A DNA stretch of 32,382 bases, taken from assembly GCA_020628725.1 (NCBI GenBank), contig JAHDEO010000018.1, forward strand, positions 1 to 32,382. Reading direction: 5' to 3'. Of this stretch, positions 8,514 to 17,998 are shown piece by piece. The first letter of the stretch is position 1. Each line of letters opens with the position of its first letter. Below the pieces are notes generated by a model. It had not been told where the DNA came from. It did not search any database and saw only the letters and a program-made list of their open reading frames with translations. The stretch is from Saprospiraceae bacterium (GTDB lineage Bacteria > Bacteroidota > Bacteroidia > Chitinophagales > Saprospiraceae). The translations under genes were made by a program, and so were the position numbers.

Positions 8514-9230
8514 TTATTTAGGTACTCGCGACGAAATCCCATTATTTTCAAACCACAAAGACTTATCCTGTCCGTTTACGTCTCCATCCAAATTGAAGTC
8601 GGGAGATAGATAGTAATCGAATACGCCATTAGAATCGAACCATTCTGTCTTATCCGTACCATTCACATCGAAGCTGGGGAAATCCATTTGATTGGCATCT
8701 CCTGCGAACATTGCCCACTCGCCATTCGGAAGTTGCTTTTGTCCGAAGCTGGTGGCATCGCGGTAGCTGTCGGAGGTGCGAAAATCGTAGCTTAATACGC
8801 CATTGACAATATCAATCGGTTGGGGAGTCATGATACCGATATGATTACGATGTTCTAAAACGATATAAAGTGGTGCTGTGACTGAATTAGTCAATACACA
8901 TCTGTCTATCAGTTTAATCCGCCCGTCTTTCATAATCAAAGCTGCGGTTTGTGCGACTTCGGTATTTTTTGCTGTTCCCGTTCTGAAAGAAACTAAAATC
9001 CAGTCAGTTTCATTGCCTGCATAGTGGACATCCCGCCAACCTATGCCTTCTGTGCCTGTGTAATTCCAAGGGGCAATTTGGTAAGGTTGTCCGGTAGGTG
9101 TAGGAGTGACGATACCGCTGACGGGCGTTTGTCCGGGCAGTAGTCCGCGTGATTGGAGGTTAGTGGTCATTTGCTCGGTAGTATTATCGTAAGTACCTTC
9201 GAGGTAGGCTTGGAGTTGGATGTCGATGCA
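8514..9230 (-). repeat. SSRVPK C-terminal module, copy c (complete)
   Basis: 238 residues from CIDIQLQAYLEGTYD to the stop. Conserved blocks in order: LLPGQTP, PWNYTGTEG, DWILVSFRT, EHRNHIGIMTPQP, YDFRTSDSYRD, GEWAMFAGDA, D(I/V)NGxDK twice, SSRVPK. Same subtype as copies b and d (AALIMKDG, EWFDSNGVFDYYLS). Confidence 0.9.
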
Positions 9231-12200
9231 GTTGCACAAGGCATTATTATCAGGATATTCGTAGGCGTAGTAACAGGTATTTCCCGTATCAAAGACGGCA
9301 CAGTCGGGGTCGTCGCAGTCCGATAATCCGTCGCCGTCATTATCAATACCGTCGGTACAATTTGTTAGTGTATTTTCAATAATAATATCTTCAAAAACAG
9401 CATCCACACAAACGGCAGTAGTATATGGTGCAATGGTAATTGTCCCATTTCCGGTGAACTTATCCCCCAAATCCGAAGCGGTATAAACACCTGCCTCCAT
9501 TTGAACGCCATTAATGATTAAATTTTCAAAAATATGATTTCTATCATTAATGTCAAAAACGCCACCTGTAAAAATGAATGCCCCGCCCTGTGTGATGTCA
9601 TACCCAAAACGCAAAAGTCCATTGCTCATGGAAATATCTCCATTCCAAGTGCCTGTATTGAAAGTGGTCTCTACATTATTGATACTGAGTGTTCCATTTC
9701 CTTTGACAGGTCCTTCAAAAGTGAGCGAACCTCCACTATTTGACCCTATGCTCAATCCGGTTTCTTTCAAGATAAGCTCACCGAGCCAAGTGTAGTTGAC
9801 GGCACCGCTTCCAAATGACATATAACCATAATTGGCAATCAGTTGTTTAACGTCGATTGTACCATTATTGGGTCCTTTGAGTAAAAGTCCTCCATCACCG
9901 ATGATTTTCAATGATTCGCCGGGAAAAACAGCGGTGGAAGAAGTAGGAGTTCGTAATGTACTAATACCATTTTCGGTACGATTGACCACGTATTTTTTTC
10001 CGGCTTGTGCCGATTGTCCATCATCCCAAGCACTCGCTAAATCCCATGATGTACCAAAGGCACTATTTTGTATCAAAATAATATCACCACTTCCCTCTCC
10101 GGTAATTTTGAATTCATACAGTTCGTTGCCAGTGACATTGGTTGGTATTTTGACTATTGCCGAATATTTCCCCTCTACAGTTGGGATAAATCTCACTTTG
10201 AAGGTTGTTGTATCGCCGTATGCGAGATTGGTTGTGTCTACATCTTCAATAAGAGAAAACGCAGTATCACCCTCAATTTCAACTTTGGGACTTCCTCCGA
10301 GTTGAAGTATCGGGTCGTTGGGATTGGTAATTTTAAAGGTCATTTCTTTGGGCGTATTGAGGGGAACTCGTTTGAAATTTTTCTCACCTACTACCGTTAT
10401 ATCCGCGTAATTCATCATACTCGAAAAAGAGGCTTCTCCAAAATTATGGTCTTGTGCGTCAGGGCTGACAACTACGAGTGCGTGTTGTCCACCCACCAAT
10501 GTGACTTGAGCAGGAACGGTAGATTGGTAAGGCACTCTGCCGAGAATTCCGTTGGATAGGACGAAAGAATCATCTCCTGCGGGCAGGCGATTTCTTTGTG
10601 GATTGCATTCGACATCATTTGAACTTGCATTTAACCAGATTTGAAAGGAGCGATTATTTCCAATGGCTTCCAAACCGATGAGGTCTTGATTACCCAATAC
10701 ATTGATGCTATTAAACTCATTGGTATCCGCCCACGCTGTTCTGATTTCTACTACAAAACGATATTCTGTATTCAGTGGGAAAGTTTCTTCTGCACCAACA
10801 GGCAAAGGTTCTGTGGGGCGATTACTAAATATTAATTCTGTTGCCGGAAGTGCTGCAGTTCGATATGGTTTTAAAGTGTCTGTAAGACTTGCATAGGTAT
10901 TATCGTGAACAATAATATCCAGTTGTCCGTAGCGGTAATGATTGGGGCTAATATTTTCGAGTACTTTCAATGTCGCCGCTCCCGTAGTACCACCTGAAAT
11001 CAGGCGAATCGCGCCATTGATGGCATAGGCTTTTGCACTATCGACATCCGGTACGGTAGATACCAAACCGATTAACCTATCGGGCAGACCGATCCACATT
11101 TGCCGACCTTGCCAGTCTGAACTTGGTCCTTTGTAAGCTCCTCTGCGTCTTGAGATACCATGCGCTGAAGTGCCTATGCTGTAATTTTTGGAAATGGTGG
11201 TGGCAGAGACTTCATTTTCGGTCAAATCTGCCCAAGCCGAGTAGTCGCCTTCATTTTCGGGCGTTATCCATATGCGAGGAGTGACTTCTGCCAGAATGGA
11301 GTTGAGTCTTCCATCCAATGAATCTACAGTCATTGCGCCTATCAAGGTCGTAAATCCTTCATTGCCGGGGGTGTTGGGTCTGTATGCGCCTGCATAAGTA
11401 AATTCTCCATACCAAGCCCTCGGACCACCAATATTTTTATCCGGTATCGTGTAATTATCAGGTAGCGGCTGTGAGGAAATATCAGGACGATACCAAACCG
11501 CATTGTCTCTTCCGCCGATTTTTCCTGACACTGCTCCGGTGAGTGCCTGATTGCGGTCTATCATCCACCTTACAAAGGGATTTTCTGTGAGGGTAGCTAC
11601 TGCTTCATTGCCTGCCTCTGTGCCTTTTTGGATGTTCCAGCGAAAGGCTTTGTCGAATGGCGATGTCCACCATTCTTCTGTGCGTCCGGTCGTCGGTCCT
11701 TTCCATTGGCTGCGCTGCAATGCTTCCAGCAGAGGTTCATATTCGAGTTGCTCATAGATGCTTAACCATGTGGTATAGAGTACATTATGGTAGTTGACCG
11801 AAGGGCGGTCATCTCCATGATAGGGCATTGCTCCATCTTGGCGTTGCATACGCATCGCTTTGTCTGTATGGTCAATTACACGGTCAATGATTACCTGATC
11901 ATCCAGATATAGTCCGATATTTAAAATGCCTAACATTCGCGCAGTTTCGATATTATAGTTCCACGGATATCTAAAAGAATTATCAAAGGTGAATAATCTC
12001 GTACGAGCCGCTTTCATCATATTATCCCACGATTTGCGTTGGCTGGGCAGGAGCAAATTAGGATGCAATTCTGCGATTTCATAAAAAGTTGGAAAAGCCA
12101 TTTCAATAGCAAATTGGTCAAACCAATCATTATGCGGCGCACCCAGATGTGAGCGTGAGTTGATATTTACCAAATCGGCAAAAGTGTGCATCCGACGGAG

Positions 12201-12752
12201 TGCTCTTTTTATCAATTCGGGTTCGTACTTCATCGGACTTTGCTCATGGGCAAAGAGCCAAAAATATTCCCGTGCGAGGTAAGTCGCACTACGTGTACCG
12301 TAGGTGTACGAAATACCCGTGTAGGTGGATTGCGTGGGCGTGGTGCGTTGCCATTCAACATCGGGTGTGGCGATAGCAGTAGTCGCATCGCTTACCATTT
12401 TATCCAAGTAAGGGTTATTGGTTTCGGTTAAAACAGGATGCAAAATCGCAAGGTGTTCGGCATTGGGATTTCTTTGAATGAAGTCGTCCGCAGGTTGGTA
12501 AAGCGCATTGAGGACATCGTTGATTAAATCTTCTGCTTCCGCATTATAGGCTACGGCTTCTGCGTTGGTTGCCCGTTCTAATGCCAGTTCTAATATTGCC
12601 TTTTTTACTTTTTCGGCTTGCGTACATTCAGGTAAGGAACTGACGACAATTTCTAATTGATTAATTTGCTCTGTAATTGATTGAGCATAAGAAACGTATG
12701 TCCAACTTAATAATAGGCAGGTAAGAATAGTTTTTATCAATGCATTTTTCAT
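8514..12752 (-). CDS. Secreted multidomain protein with toroid-like, probably polysaccharide-active N-terminal half
   Basis: 1412 residues. Signal peptide 1-23 (cleavage near SYAQ). Residues about 30-470 are helical, with many aromatic and charged motifs (RYPWNYNIETARMLG, QDGAMPYHGDDRPSVNYHN) that look like an (alpha/alpha) toroid as in several polysaccharide lyases; a beta-rich half follows to about 790. It lacks the H-x6-Y of the PL8 lyase next door, so I assign no family. About 800-920 is a choice-of-anchor-D-like Ig domain (FKITNPNDPI...FKVRFIPT), and about 930-1115 a repetitive beta-strand region like autotransporter-associated strands. Next comes a calcium-loop segment (GIDNDGDGLSDCDDPDC), then the shared C-terminal module from Cys1175. 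It lies 99 bp after the metalloprotease gene on the same strand, suggesting co-transcription. Likely role: surface polysaccharide degradation (inference). Confidence 0.85.
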   Translation of the reverse strand: MKNALIKTILTCLLLSWTYVSYAQSITEQINQLEIVVSSLPECTQAEKVKKAILELALERATNAEAVAYNAEAEDLINDVLNALYQPADDFIQRNPNAEHLAILHPVLTETNNPYLDKMVSDATTAIATPDVEWQRTTPTQSTYTGISYTYGTRSATYLAREYFWLFAHEQSPMKYEPELIKRALRRMHTFADLVNINSRSHLGAPHNDWFDQFAIEMAFPTFYEIAELHPNLLLPSQRKSWDNMMKAARTRLFTFDNSFRYPWNYNIETARMLGILNIGLYLDDQVIIDRVIDHTDKAMRMQRQDGAMPYHGDDRPSVNYHNVLYTTWLSIYEQLEYEPLLEALQRSQWKGPTTGRTEEWWTSPFDKAFRWNIQKGTEAGNEAVATLTENPFVRWMIDRNQALTGAVSGKIGGRDNAVWYRPDISSQPLPDNYTIPDKNIGGPRAWYGEFTYAGAYRPNTPGNEGFTTLIGAMTVDSLDGRLNSILAEVTPRIWITPENEGDYSAWADLTENEVSATTISKNYSIGTSAHGISRRRGAYKGPSSDWQGRQMWIGLPDRLIGLVSTVPDVDSAKAYAINGAIRLISGGTTGAATLKVLENISPNHYRYGQLDIIVHDNTYASLTDTLKPYRTAALPATELIFSNRPTEPLPVGAEETFPLNTEYRFVVEIRTAWADTNEFNSINVLGNQDLIGLEAIGNNRSFQIWLNASSNDVECNPQRNRLPAGDDSFVLSNGILGRVPYQSTVPAQVTLVGGQHALVVVSPDAQDHNFGEASFSSMMNYADITVVGEKNFKRVPLNTPKEMTFKITNPNDPILQLGGSPKVEIEGDTAFSLIEDVDTTNLAYGDTTTFKVRFIPTVEGKYSAIVKIPTNVTGNELYEFKITGEGSGDIILIQNSAFGTSWDLASAWDDGQSAQAGKKYVVNRTENGISTLRTPTSSTAVFPGESLKIIGDGGLLLKGPNNGTIDVKQLIANYGYMSFGSGAVNYTWLGELILKETGLSIGSNSGGSLTFEGPVKGNGTLSINNVETTFNTGTWNGDISMSNGLLRFGYDITQGGAFIFTGGVFDINDRNHIFENLIINGVQMEAGVYTASDLGDKFTGNGTITIAPYTTAVCVDAVFEDIIIENTLTNCTDGIDNDGDGLSDCDDPDCAVFDTGNTCYYAYEYPDNNALCNCIDIQLQAYLEGTYDNTTEQMTTNLQSRGLLPGQTPVSGIVTPTPTGQPYQIAPWNYTGTEGIGWRDVHYAGNETDWILVSFRTGTAKNTEVAQTAALIMKDGRIKLIDRCVLTNSVTAPLYIVLEHRNHIGIMTPQPIDIVNGVLSYDFRTSDSYRDATSFGQKQLPNGEWAMFAGDANQMDFPSFDVNGTDKTEWFDSNGVFDYYLSPDFNLDGDVNGQDKSLWFENNGISSRVPK
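8539..8723. repeat. 185-bp DNA repeat, identical to 5408-5592
   Basis: Partner of the identical block in the orphan fragment at 5383-5607; direct orientation, offset 3131 bp. Covers most of the AMFAGDA to NNGISS coding stretch. Confidence 0.9.
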
Positions 12753-12823
12753 AATGTTTTATTAATTTTCGTTTGAATTAATCGGAAAACGATTTTGCAA
12801 ATTGTTTTGCCAATATTCGCAGG

Positions 12824-12840
12824 ACGATTTATAAAATCGT
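12824..12840 (-). terminator. Weak hairpin between metalloprotease and toroid-enzyme genes
   Basis: ACGATTT pairs with AAATCGT around a 3-nt loop, just after the metalloprotease stop, but no T-run follows on the minus strand. It is more likely an mRNA-end stabiliser or chance than a true terminator. Confidence 0.25.
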
Positions 12841-12851
12841 TTTACAGTAGT

Positions 12852-13568
12852 TTACTTCGGCACTCGCGATGAAATACCATTATTTTCAAACCATAATGAC
12901 TTATCCTGTCCATTGACATCTCCATCCAAATTGAAATCGGGAGATAGGTAATAATCGAACACGCCATTAGAATCGAACCACTCGGTTTTATCCGTCCCCG
13001 TTATGTCAAAACTTGGAAAATCCGTTTGGTCAGCATCTCCGGCAAACATTGCCCATTCGCCATTGGGGAGTTGTTTTTGTCCGAAGCTGGTTTGGTCGCG
13101 GTAGCTGTCTGAAGTGCGGAAGTCGTACATCAAAATTCCCCCCACAATATTAACGGGTTGCGGCGTCATAATGCCGATATGGTTGCGGTGTTCTAAAACG
13201 ATATAAAGCGGACCTGTAATCGAAGAAGATAATGCACATCGGTCTATAAGTTCCACCACGCCGTCTTTCATTATCAGAGCTGCGGTTTGTGCAACTTCGG
13301 TGCTTTTTTCTATTCCTGTTCTGAAAGAAATCAATACCCAATCCGTTTCATCGCCTATGTAATCTGCATCTGTCCAACCTGCGCCTTCTGTGCCTGTGTA
13401 ATTCCACGGGGCAATTTGGTAAGGCTGTCCGGCTGGTGTTGGTGTGGCAAGTGGACTGACGGGTGTTTGTCCTGGCAATAATCCGCGTGAATGGAGGTTG
13501 GTGGTCATTTGTCCTGTATTATTGTCGTACGCGCCTTCGAGCCATGTTTGTAGCTGAACATCAATACA
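12852..13568 (-). repeat. SSRVPK C-terminal module, copy d (complete)
   Basis: 238 residues from CIDVQLQTWLEGAYD to the stop; closest to copy c in protein sequence (AALIMKDG, EWFDSNGVFDYYLS). About 31 nt around GQPY/TPTPAG are identical to copy e although the remainder is more diverged, which hints at mosaic exchange. Confidence 0.9.
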
Positions 13569-16500
13569 GGGAATGGTCACGATTATATCTTGAGTGAATG
13601 TACATGTAGCGGTAGAAAATGTGACCGTATATGTACCTGCGGCAGCAACGGTGGTTTCTCTGGTATTTGCTGTGAAGCCGTTGGGTCCCATCCAACTCCA
13701 TGTTCCCGGTTCAAGATTGAAGTCAGCCGGACCAAATGTAACGGATTGCCCTAAAGATAAATCTATTTGGCTGGTTTGTTGCCAACCTTGGTTATCAATA
13801 TTTGCATAGGGAATGATGTAATTAAAACAGTTTACCGGATCGCATACGCCATTACTATCAACACCAATTGATGTACCTGTACAGTTGCAGTCACTGTCAT
13901 AAGCATCATTGATGGTGCAGTCGTCGCCGTTGTCGCAGGGAGTTCCTATATTGCAATCAGGTGTTACGATGATATTTTGAGTGAATGTACAGGTGCCATT
14001 GGAGAATGTAACCGCATATGTACCCGCAGTCGAAACGGTGATTTCTCTGGAACTTGCCATGAAGCCGCCGGGTCCTGTCCAGTTCCATGTTCCGGTTCCA
14101 AAATCCAGATTAGTCTGCGGACCGAATGTAACGGATTGTCCTACGAATAAATCTATTTCACAAGCTTGTTGCCAGCCTTGATTCTCAATATTGGTATAGC
14201 AAATGATGAAACCTCCGCAATTCACGGGGTCACAGTTGCCATTATTGTCAAGACCTGCGGGTGTTCCTATACAACCGCTACATTCAAATGTATCATTGCT
14301 TGTACATGAATCACCGTCGTCACATGGCATACCTAATATGGCATCATCCATTCCCTGACAAACATCCATTACATCACATGTACCGTCATTATCTTGGTCT
14401 TGAAATGTACCCGCACAAGTATCACAATCAATAAAGACATCATTTATTGTACAATCATCCCGGTCGTCACATGCGCCCTGACCGCAATCGGAGATTGTAA
14501 AATCGACTGACCAAGTGCAAGGTCCATATGTCATGGCGGCGGTATATACGCCGGGTTGGTCATAAGGCACTCTGAGTGAATAACCAATAGCACTAAATCC
14601 GTTGGGTCCGGTCCATAGCCATTTGTCGGGTTGATTCCACCATGTAGGCGGGAAGTCGGGGAAGTTTTCAGGATTATTGACCAATGGTTTTATATAGACT
14701 TCACCACTTGGCAGGAATATGTCGAATGTGCCACCTGACCAGCCTTGATTATTGATATTAAAGCTGGATACAATGGGGTTGAGTCCACATTCTACGATGG
14801 AAACTTCTTGGTTGAATGTACAAGCACCCTCGGTGTAAGTGGCAATGTAAGTACCTAATTCTGAAACGGTAATTTCTCTATTGGAAGATGTAAATCCGTT
14901 AGGTCCTGTCCATGACCAATTTCCGCTTGTCGGGGTGGGTGCGAGTGCTATGGATTGACCGGAAGTTACTGCTATCCAGCTTGTTTGTTCCCATCCCTGA
15001 TTGTCGATATTTGCAAAACTCTGTATGGGGTTTGGACAACCATTCATCGTTACTACTATTTCTTTGGTAAATATACAGGTTGCCTGAATGATACTAAGCG
15101 TATAGGTACCGGGGTCTGTGACAACGGTTTCTCTGCCTACGGCAGTAAAATTATTGGGACCTGTCCATGTATATTCAGCAACAAAACTGCTGATGTTAGA
15201 CGTTTGGAAATCTTGTATAGACGGTCCGAATCGAACGGTTTGTCCTGGAGAAATGTCTACTGTATCTGCTGCATACCACCCCGTTACACCTTCTATTGTA
15301 AGAAAAGGAATGATTGTTTCGTCGCAGGTATATACCCGCATTTCTGTGAAGACACTGCAACCGTCCTTAGTGTAAGTCGCCGTGTATGTTCCATCTTCTG
15401 CCGGTACGGTAATTTCTTGTTGATTTGAGCTAAAGCCATTTGGTCCTGTCCAAGACCATATGCCTCCCGGCAGGTTGTTTTCCGGTTTAAAATTAGCGGT
15501 TTCGCCGGGTGCAAGTCCTACGTGGCAGTTAGATGTCCAGCCCTCATTATTTACATTTGAAGCACATACAATTGATGTCAGTGGACAGGTATCCAATGTT
15601 ACAGTCATATCTTTGGAGTAGGTGCAGATACCGTCAGAAAAAGTAAATGTATAGACACCCGGTTCTGATACTTCGATGATTTTATTATTGGATGTAAAAC
15701 CATTCGGACCGGACCATGTACCTTCAGCGATGACAGGGTCAAATAGCACCGTTTCATCGGACCTTATGGCAACATCACAATTGCCTCCTTCGTCACCTGC
15801 CCAGCCTGCCCAGCCCCTTTGGGCGATATTGGCTCTGCAAATAATTGGGTTGGGATAACATTCATCCACATCACAAGTATTATTTTCGTTGCTGTCTATA
15901 CAATCTAATCCACAAGGTGTCAGGCAATCGGAAGTATAAACAGCATGTCTCATCAAATCTCCGGGCTGCTGCCCTAGTCCGAGGCTAATATCTCTCCCGC
16001 AGTAACTCATTAAAGTTCCGATATCACCATCAAGTACCGGATTGAAGGGGTCAAAACAAGCACCTGCCGACCAAGGACCGGGTACACTTCCGCAATCATC
16101 TAATTGCGTATTATTGCCATTCCAAAAACAGACATCTGTGTGAGGCGAACCGAGTACGTGCCCAATTTCGTGTGCCAAGACTCCGATTCCCTCCGCGTAT
16201 GTTATCACTCCGGTATCTTGATATTGAGAACCAATATAACTGCCACCGCCACCACCGCATAGTGGTCCGCCGGCAGCACCACCGCCACCACCGTAATTAT
16301 GACTCAGAAACATAATAAAGCTGCCTGTACGGGTGTCATTCCCAAGTATAAGATTATCATTGGTATCTTTGATAGTAACATGGTTTAATCTCATATTAAT
16401 ATGTTCATTGGCATAAATGAGTGTAACCTGATTGAAGAATGCAGCTAGGTAATTGGATAGGGCTATAGCGTCGTTGTTAAATACGTCATACAAAGTACCA

Positions 16501-17210
16501 TCTGCCCACAAGTGAACTTCTACGCAATTATTGGGATTGACGATTCCTGCCTGAACTTTCTTTTCAATATCATCTCTCTGCGCCATGAGTTGTTCTAAAT
16601 CCATTGGTGCATTGCAGACGAAATCAGGTTGTTCGGCGAGGTCTTTTTCATTATACAAAATGTAATTGTCGGAGTTTTTCATCTTGCTAAGGGTGTAGGT
16701 ATTACCTTCGGTGTTGATGATTCCGACGATTTCATTTTCAAAGATACTGACACTCACAGAGGAACTTTCATCGCCTTCCACAGTTCCCCAATAAAAAGCT
16801 CCCCAATCGTAGATGTTTTTCTTTTCGCCGGAGGGTGTTGGTACGTTGATTGAAGGAGATATAAACTCTACTTTTTTCAACAGTAAATTCAGCGTAGCGG
16901 CACTGGCTCTTGGTATGGAGAGTTTGAGTATATCGTTTTTCTTGCTTAGTATTTGTCTGTTGAATGATAAATCAAGATTCAAAAAATCCTTGTTGCCGTT
17001 TATTGCTTCGTTAATATTCTGCTTGCTGACCGTAGTGTTGTTGAATGGTTGTGATAAAGGAATAGCTTGGAGTGCTGCCGTTTCTTTATTGACCAATTCA
17101 CGCGCGTAGTTGTGGTGACTTAATGATTCTACTTGCCCGTTGGCAGTATTAATAAAAGTGCTAATCAATAGAATGATTAGATAGAAGCTTAGGTTGGATT
17201 TTTTTAACAT
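12852..17210 (-). CDS. Secreted reprolysin-like zinc metalloprotease with Ig-like repeat array
   Basis: 1452 residues. Signal peptide 1-25 (ends TANGQ). A propeptide-like region runs to about 225. The catalytic domain (about 228-430) has the extended zinc motif HEIGHVLGSPH (His347, Glu348, His351, His357) and a Met-turn MSYC (Met401), as in M12B/reprolysin-like metzincins. A glycine-rich insert (about 307-323, GGGGGAAGGPLCGGGGG) precedes the zinc helix. From about 455 to 1213 there are seven Ig-like repeats of the form NIxNQGW...GQSVTFGP...WSWTGPNGF...GTYT...CTF, some separated by cysteine-rich CDDGDxCTxND calcium-loop segments. The shared C-terminal module starts at Cys1215. The gene lies 68 bp after the CotH gene stop and 99 bp before the next start on the same strand, so an operon is likely. 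It probably digests extracellular protein at or near the cell surface (inference). Confidence 0.92.
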   Translation of the reverse strand: MLKKSNLSFYLIILLISTFINTANGQVESLSHHNYARELVNKETAALQAIPLSQPFNNTTVSKQNINEAINGNKDFLNLDLSFNRQILSKKNDILKLSIPRASAATLNLLLKKVEFISPSINVPTPSGEKKNIYDWGAFYWGTVEGDESSSVSVSIFENEIVGIINTEGNTYTLSKMKNSDNYILYNEKDLAEQPDFVCNAPMDLEQLMAQRDDIEKKVQAGIVNPNNCVEVHLWADGTLYDVFNNDAIALSNYLAAFFNQVTLIYANEHINMRLNHVTIKDTNDNLILGNDTRTGSFIMFLSHNYGGGGGAAGGPLCGGGGGSYIGSQYQDTGVITYAEGIGVLAHEIGHVLGSPHTDVCFWNGNNTQLDDCGSVPGPWSAGACFDPFNPVLDGDIGTLMSYCGRDISLGLGQQPGDLMRHAVYTSDCLTPCGLDCIDSNENNTCDVDECYPNPIICRANIAQRGWAGWAGDEGGNCDVAIRSDETVLFDPVIAEGTWSGPNGFTSNNKIIEVSEPGVYTFTFSDGICTYSKDMTVTLDTCPLTSIVCASNVNNEGWTSNCHVGLAPGETANFKPENNLPGGIWSWTGPNGFSSNQQEITVPAEDGTYTATYTKDGCSVFTEMRVYTCDETIIPFLTIEGVTGWYAADTVDISPGQTVRFGPSIQDFQTSNISSFVAEYTWTGPNNFTAVGRETVVTDPGTYTLSIIQATCIFTKEIVVTMNGCPNPIQSFANIDNQGWEQTSWIAVTSGQSIALAPTPTSGNWSWTGPNGFTSSNREITVSELGTYIATYTEGACTFNQEVSIVECGLNPIVSSFNINNQGWSGGTFDIFLPSGEVYIKPLVNNPENFPDFPPTWWNQPDKWLWTGPNGFSAIGYSLRVPYDQPGVYTAAMTYGPCTWSVDFTISDCGQGACDDRDDCTINDVFIDCDTCAGTFQDQDNDGTCDVMDVCQGMDDAILGMPCDDGDSCTSNDTFECSGCIGTPAGLDNNGNCDPVNCGGFIICYTNIENQGWQQACEIDLFVGQSVTFGPQTNLDFGTGTWNWTGPGGFMASSREITVSTAGTYAVTFSNGTCTFTQNIIVTPDCNIGTPCDNGDDCTINDAYDSDCNCTGTSIGVDSNGVCDPVNCFNYIIPYANIDNQGWQQTSQIDLSLGQSVTFGPADFNLEPGTWSWMGPNGFTANTRETTVAAAGTYTVTFSTATCTFTQDIIVTIPCIDVQLQTWLEGAYDNNTGQMTTNLHSRGLLPGQTPVSPLATPTPAGQPYQIAPWNYTGTEGAGWTDADYIGDETDWVLISFRTGIEKSTEVAQTAALIMKDGVVELIDRCALSSSITGPLYIVLEHRNHIGIMTPQPVNIVGGILMYDFRTSDSYRDQTSFGQKQLPNGEWAMFAGDADQTDFPSFDITGTDKTEWFDSNGVFDYYLSPDFNLDGDVNGQDKSLWFENNGISSRVPK
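13569..15850 (-). repeat. Seven-copy Ig-like repeat array inside the metalloprotease
   Basis: Seven degenerate copies centred on W(S/N)WTGPNGF and ending GTYTxTxxxxxCTF. The unit is about 89-100 residues. Two cysteine-rich CDDGDSCTSND-type linkers interrupt the array in its 3' half. The same unit reappears in the 17279-21559 protein as a domain insertion. Confidence 0.85.
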
Positions 17211-17278
17211 GTGAAAATCGTTTTGTTTGATAATGTAGAATACTTTTAGGGAATAGCTTTCTTGTATGTAAAAATGCC

Positions 17279-17998
17279 TTACTTCGGGACTCTTGATGAA
17301 ATGCCATTATTCTCAAACCATAATGACTTATCCTGTCCATTGATGTCTCCATCCAAATTGAAATCCGGTGAGAAGTAATAATCGAAAATACCGTTATTAT
17401 CAAACCAGATGGTCTTATCCGTTCCGTTAATATCAAAACTTGGGAAATCATACTGGTCTGCATCTCCCGCAAATAGACACCAACTGCCTGTCGGGAGTTG
17501 CTTTTGCCCAAAACTCGTTTGGTCGCGGTAGCTGTCTCCCAAACGGAAATCATACACCAATACATTATTTATTACATCAATCGGTTGTGGCGTCATGATG
17601 CCGATGTGATTGCGATGTTCAAGTACAATATACAGTGGACTTGCTACATTGGAATTTAAAGCGCAACGGTTGGGAAATTCAATGCTGCCATCTTTCATCA
17701 ACAAACCTGCGGTCATGCCTACTTGGGTGCTTTTTGTTATGTCAGTTCTGAAAGATATCAACACCCAATCTGTCTCATCCCCCGTATAATCGGCATCTGT
17801 CCAACCTGCGCCTTCTGTACCTGCATAATTCCACGGGCTTCCACTATAAGGCTGTCCGGCTGGTGTTGGTGTGGCAAGGTTACTCGCCGGGGTTTGTCCG
17901 GGCAATAATTTTCTGGTGGAAACGAGGGTGTTACGCATCTCGCTTGTGGAAATATCATACGCTCCTTCGAGCCATGCGTAAAGCTCTATATCGACGCA
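17279..17998 (-). repeat. SSRVPK C-terminal module, copy e (complete)
   Basis: 239 residues from CVDIELYAWLEGAYD to the stop. Subtype with AGLLMKDG, SWCLFAGDADQ and TIWFDNNGIFDYYFS, shared with copy f; its opening MRNTLVSTRKLLPGQTPAS matches copy a. Confidence 0.9.

Noticed and set aside
9550-10559. Plus-strand ORFs of 81-163 aa opposite the 8514-12752 gene
   Set aside because: They lie wholly inside a well-supported minus-strand gene, overlap one another and lack protein-like features.
12186-12431. Idea that the 8514-12752 protein is a second PL8 lyase
   Set aside because: Its toroid-like region shows no H-x6-Y pair or other PL8 motif as in the 21878-25657 protein; left as unassigned.
14955-15428. 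157 aa plus-strand ORF opposite the metalloprotease
   Set aside because: Shadow of the Ig-like repeat array, whose biased codons keep the opposite strand open.
13569-15850. Regularly spaced repeats as a possible CRISPR array
   Set aside because: The periodicity is a coding protein repeat of ~270 bp with degenerate units, not short identical repeats with unique spacers.
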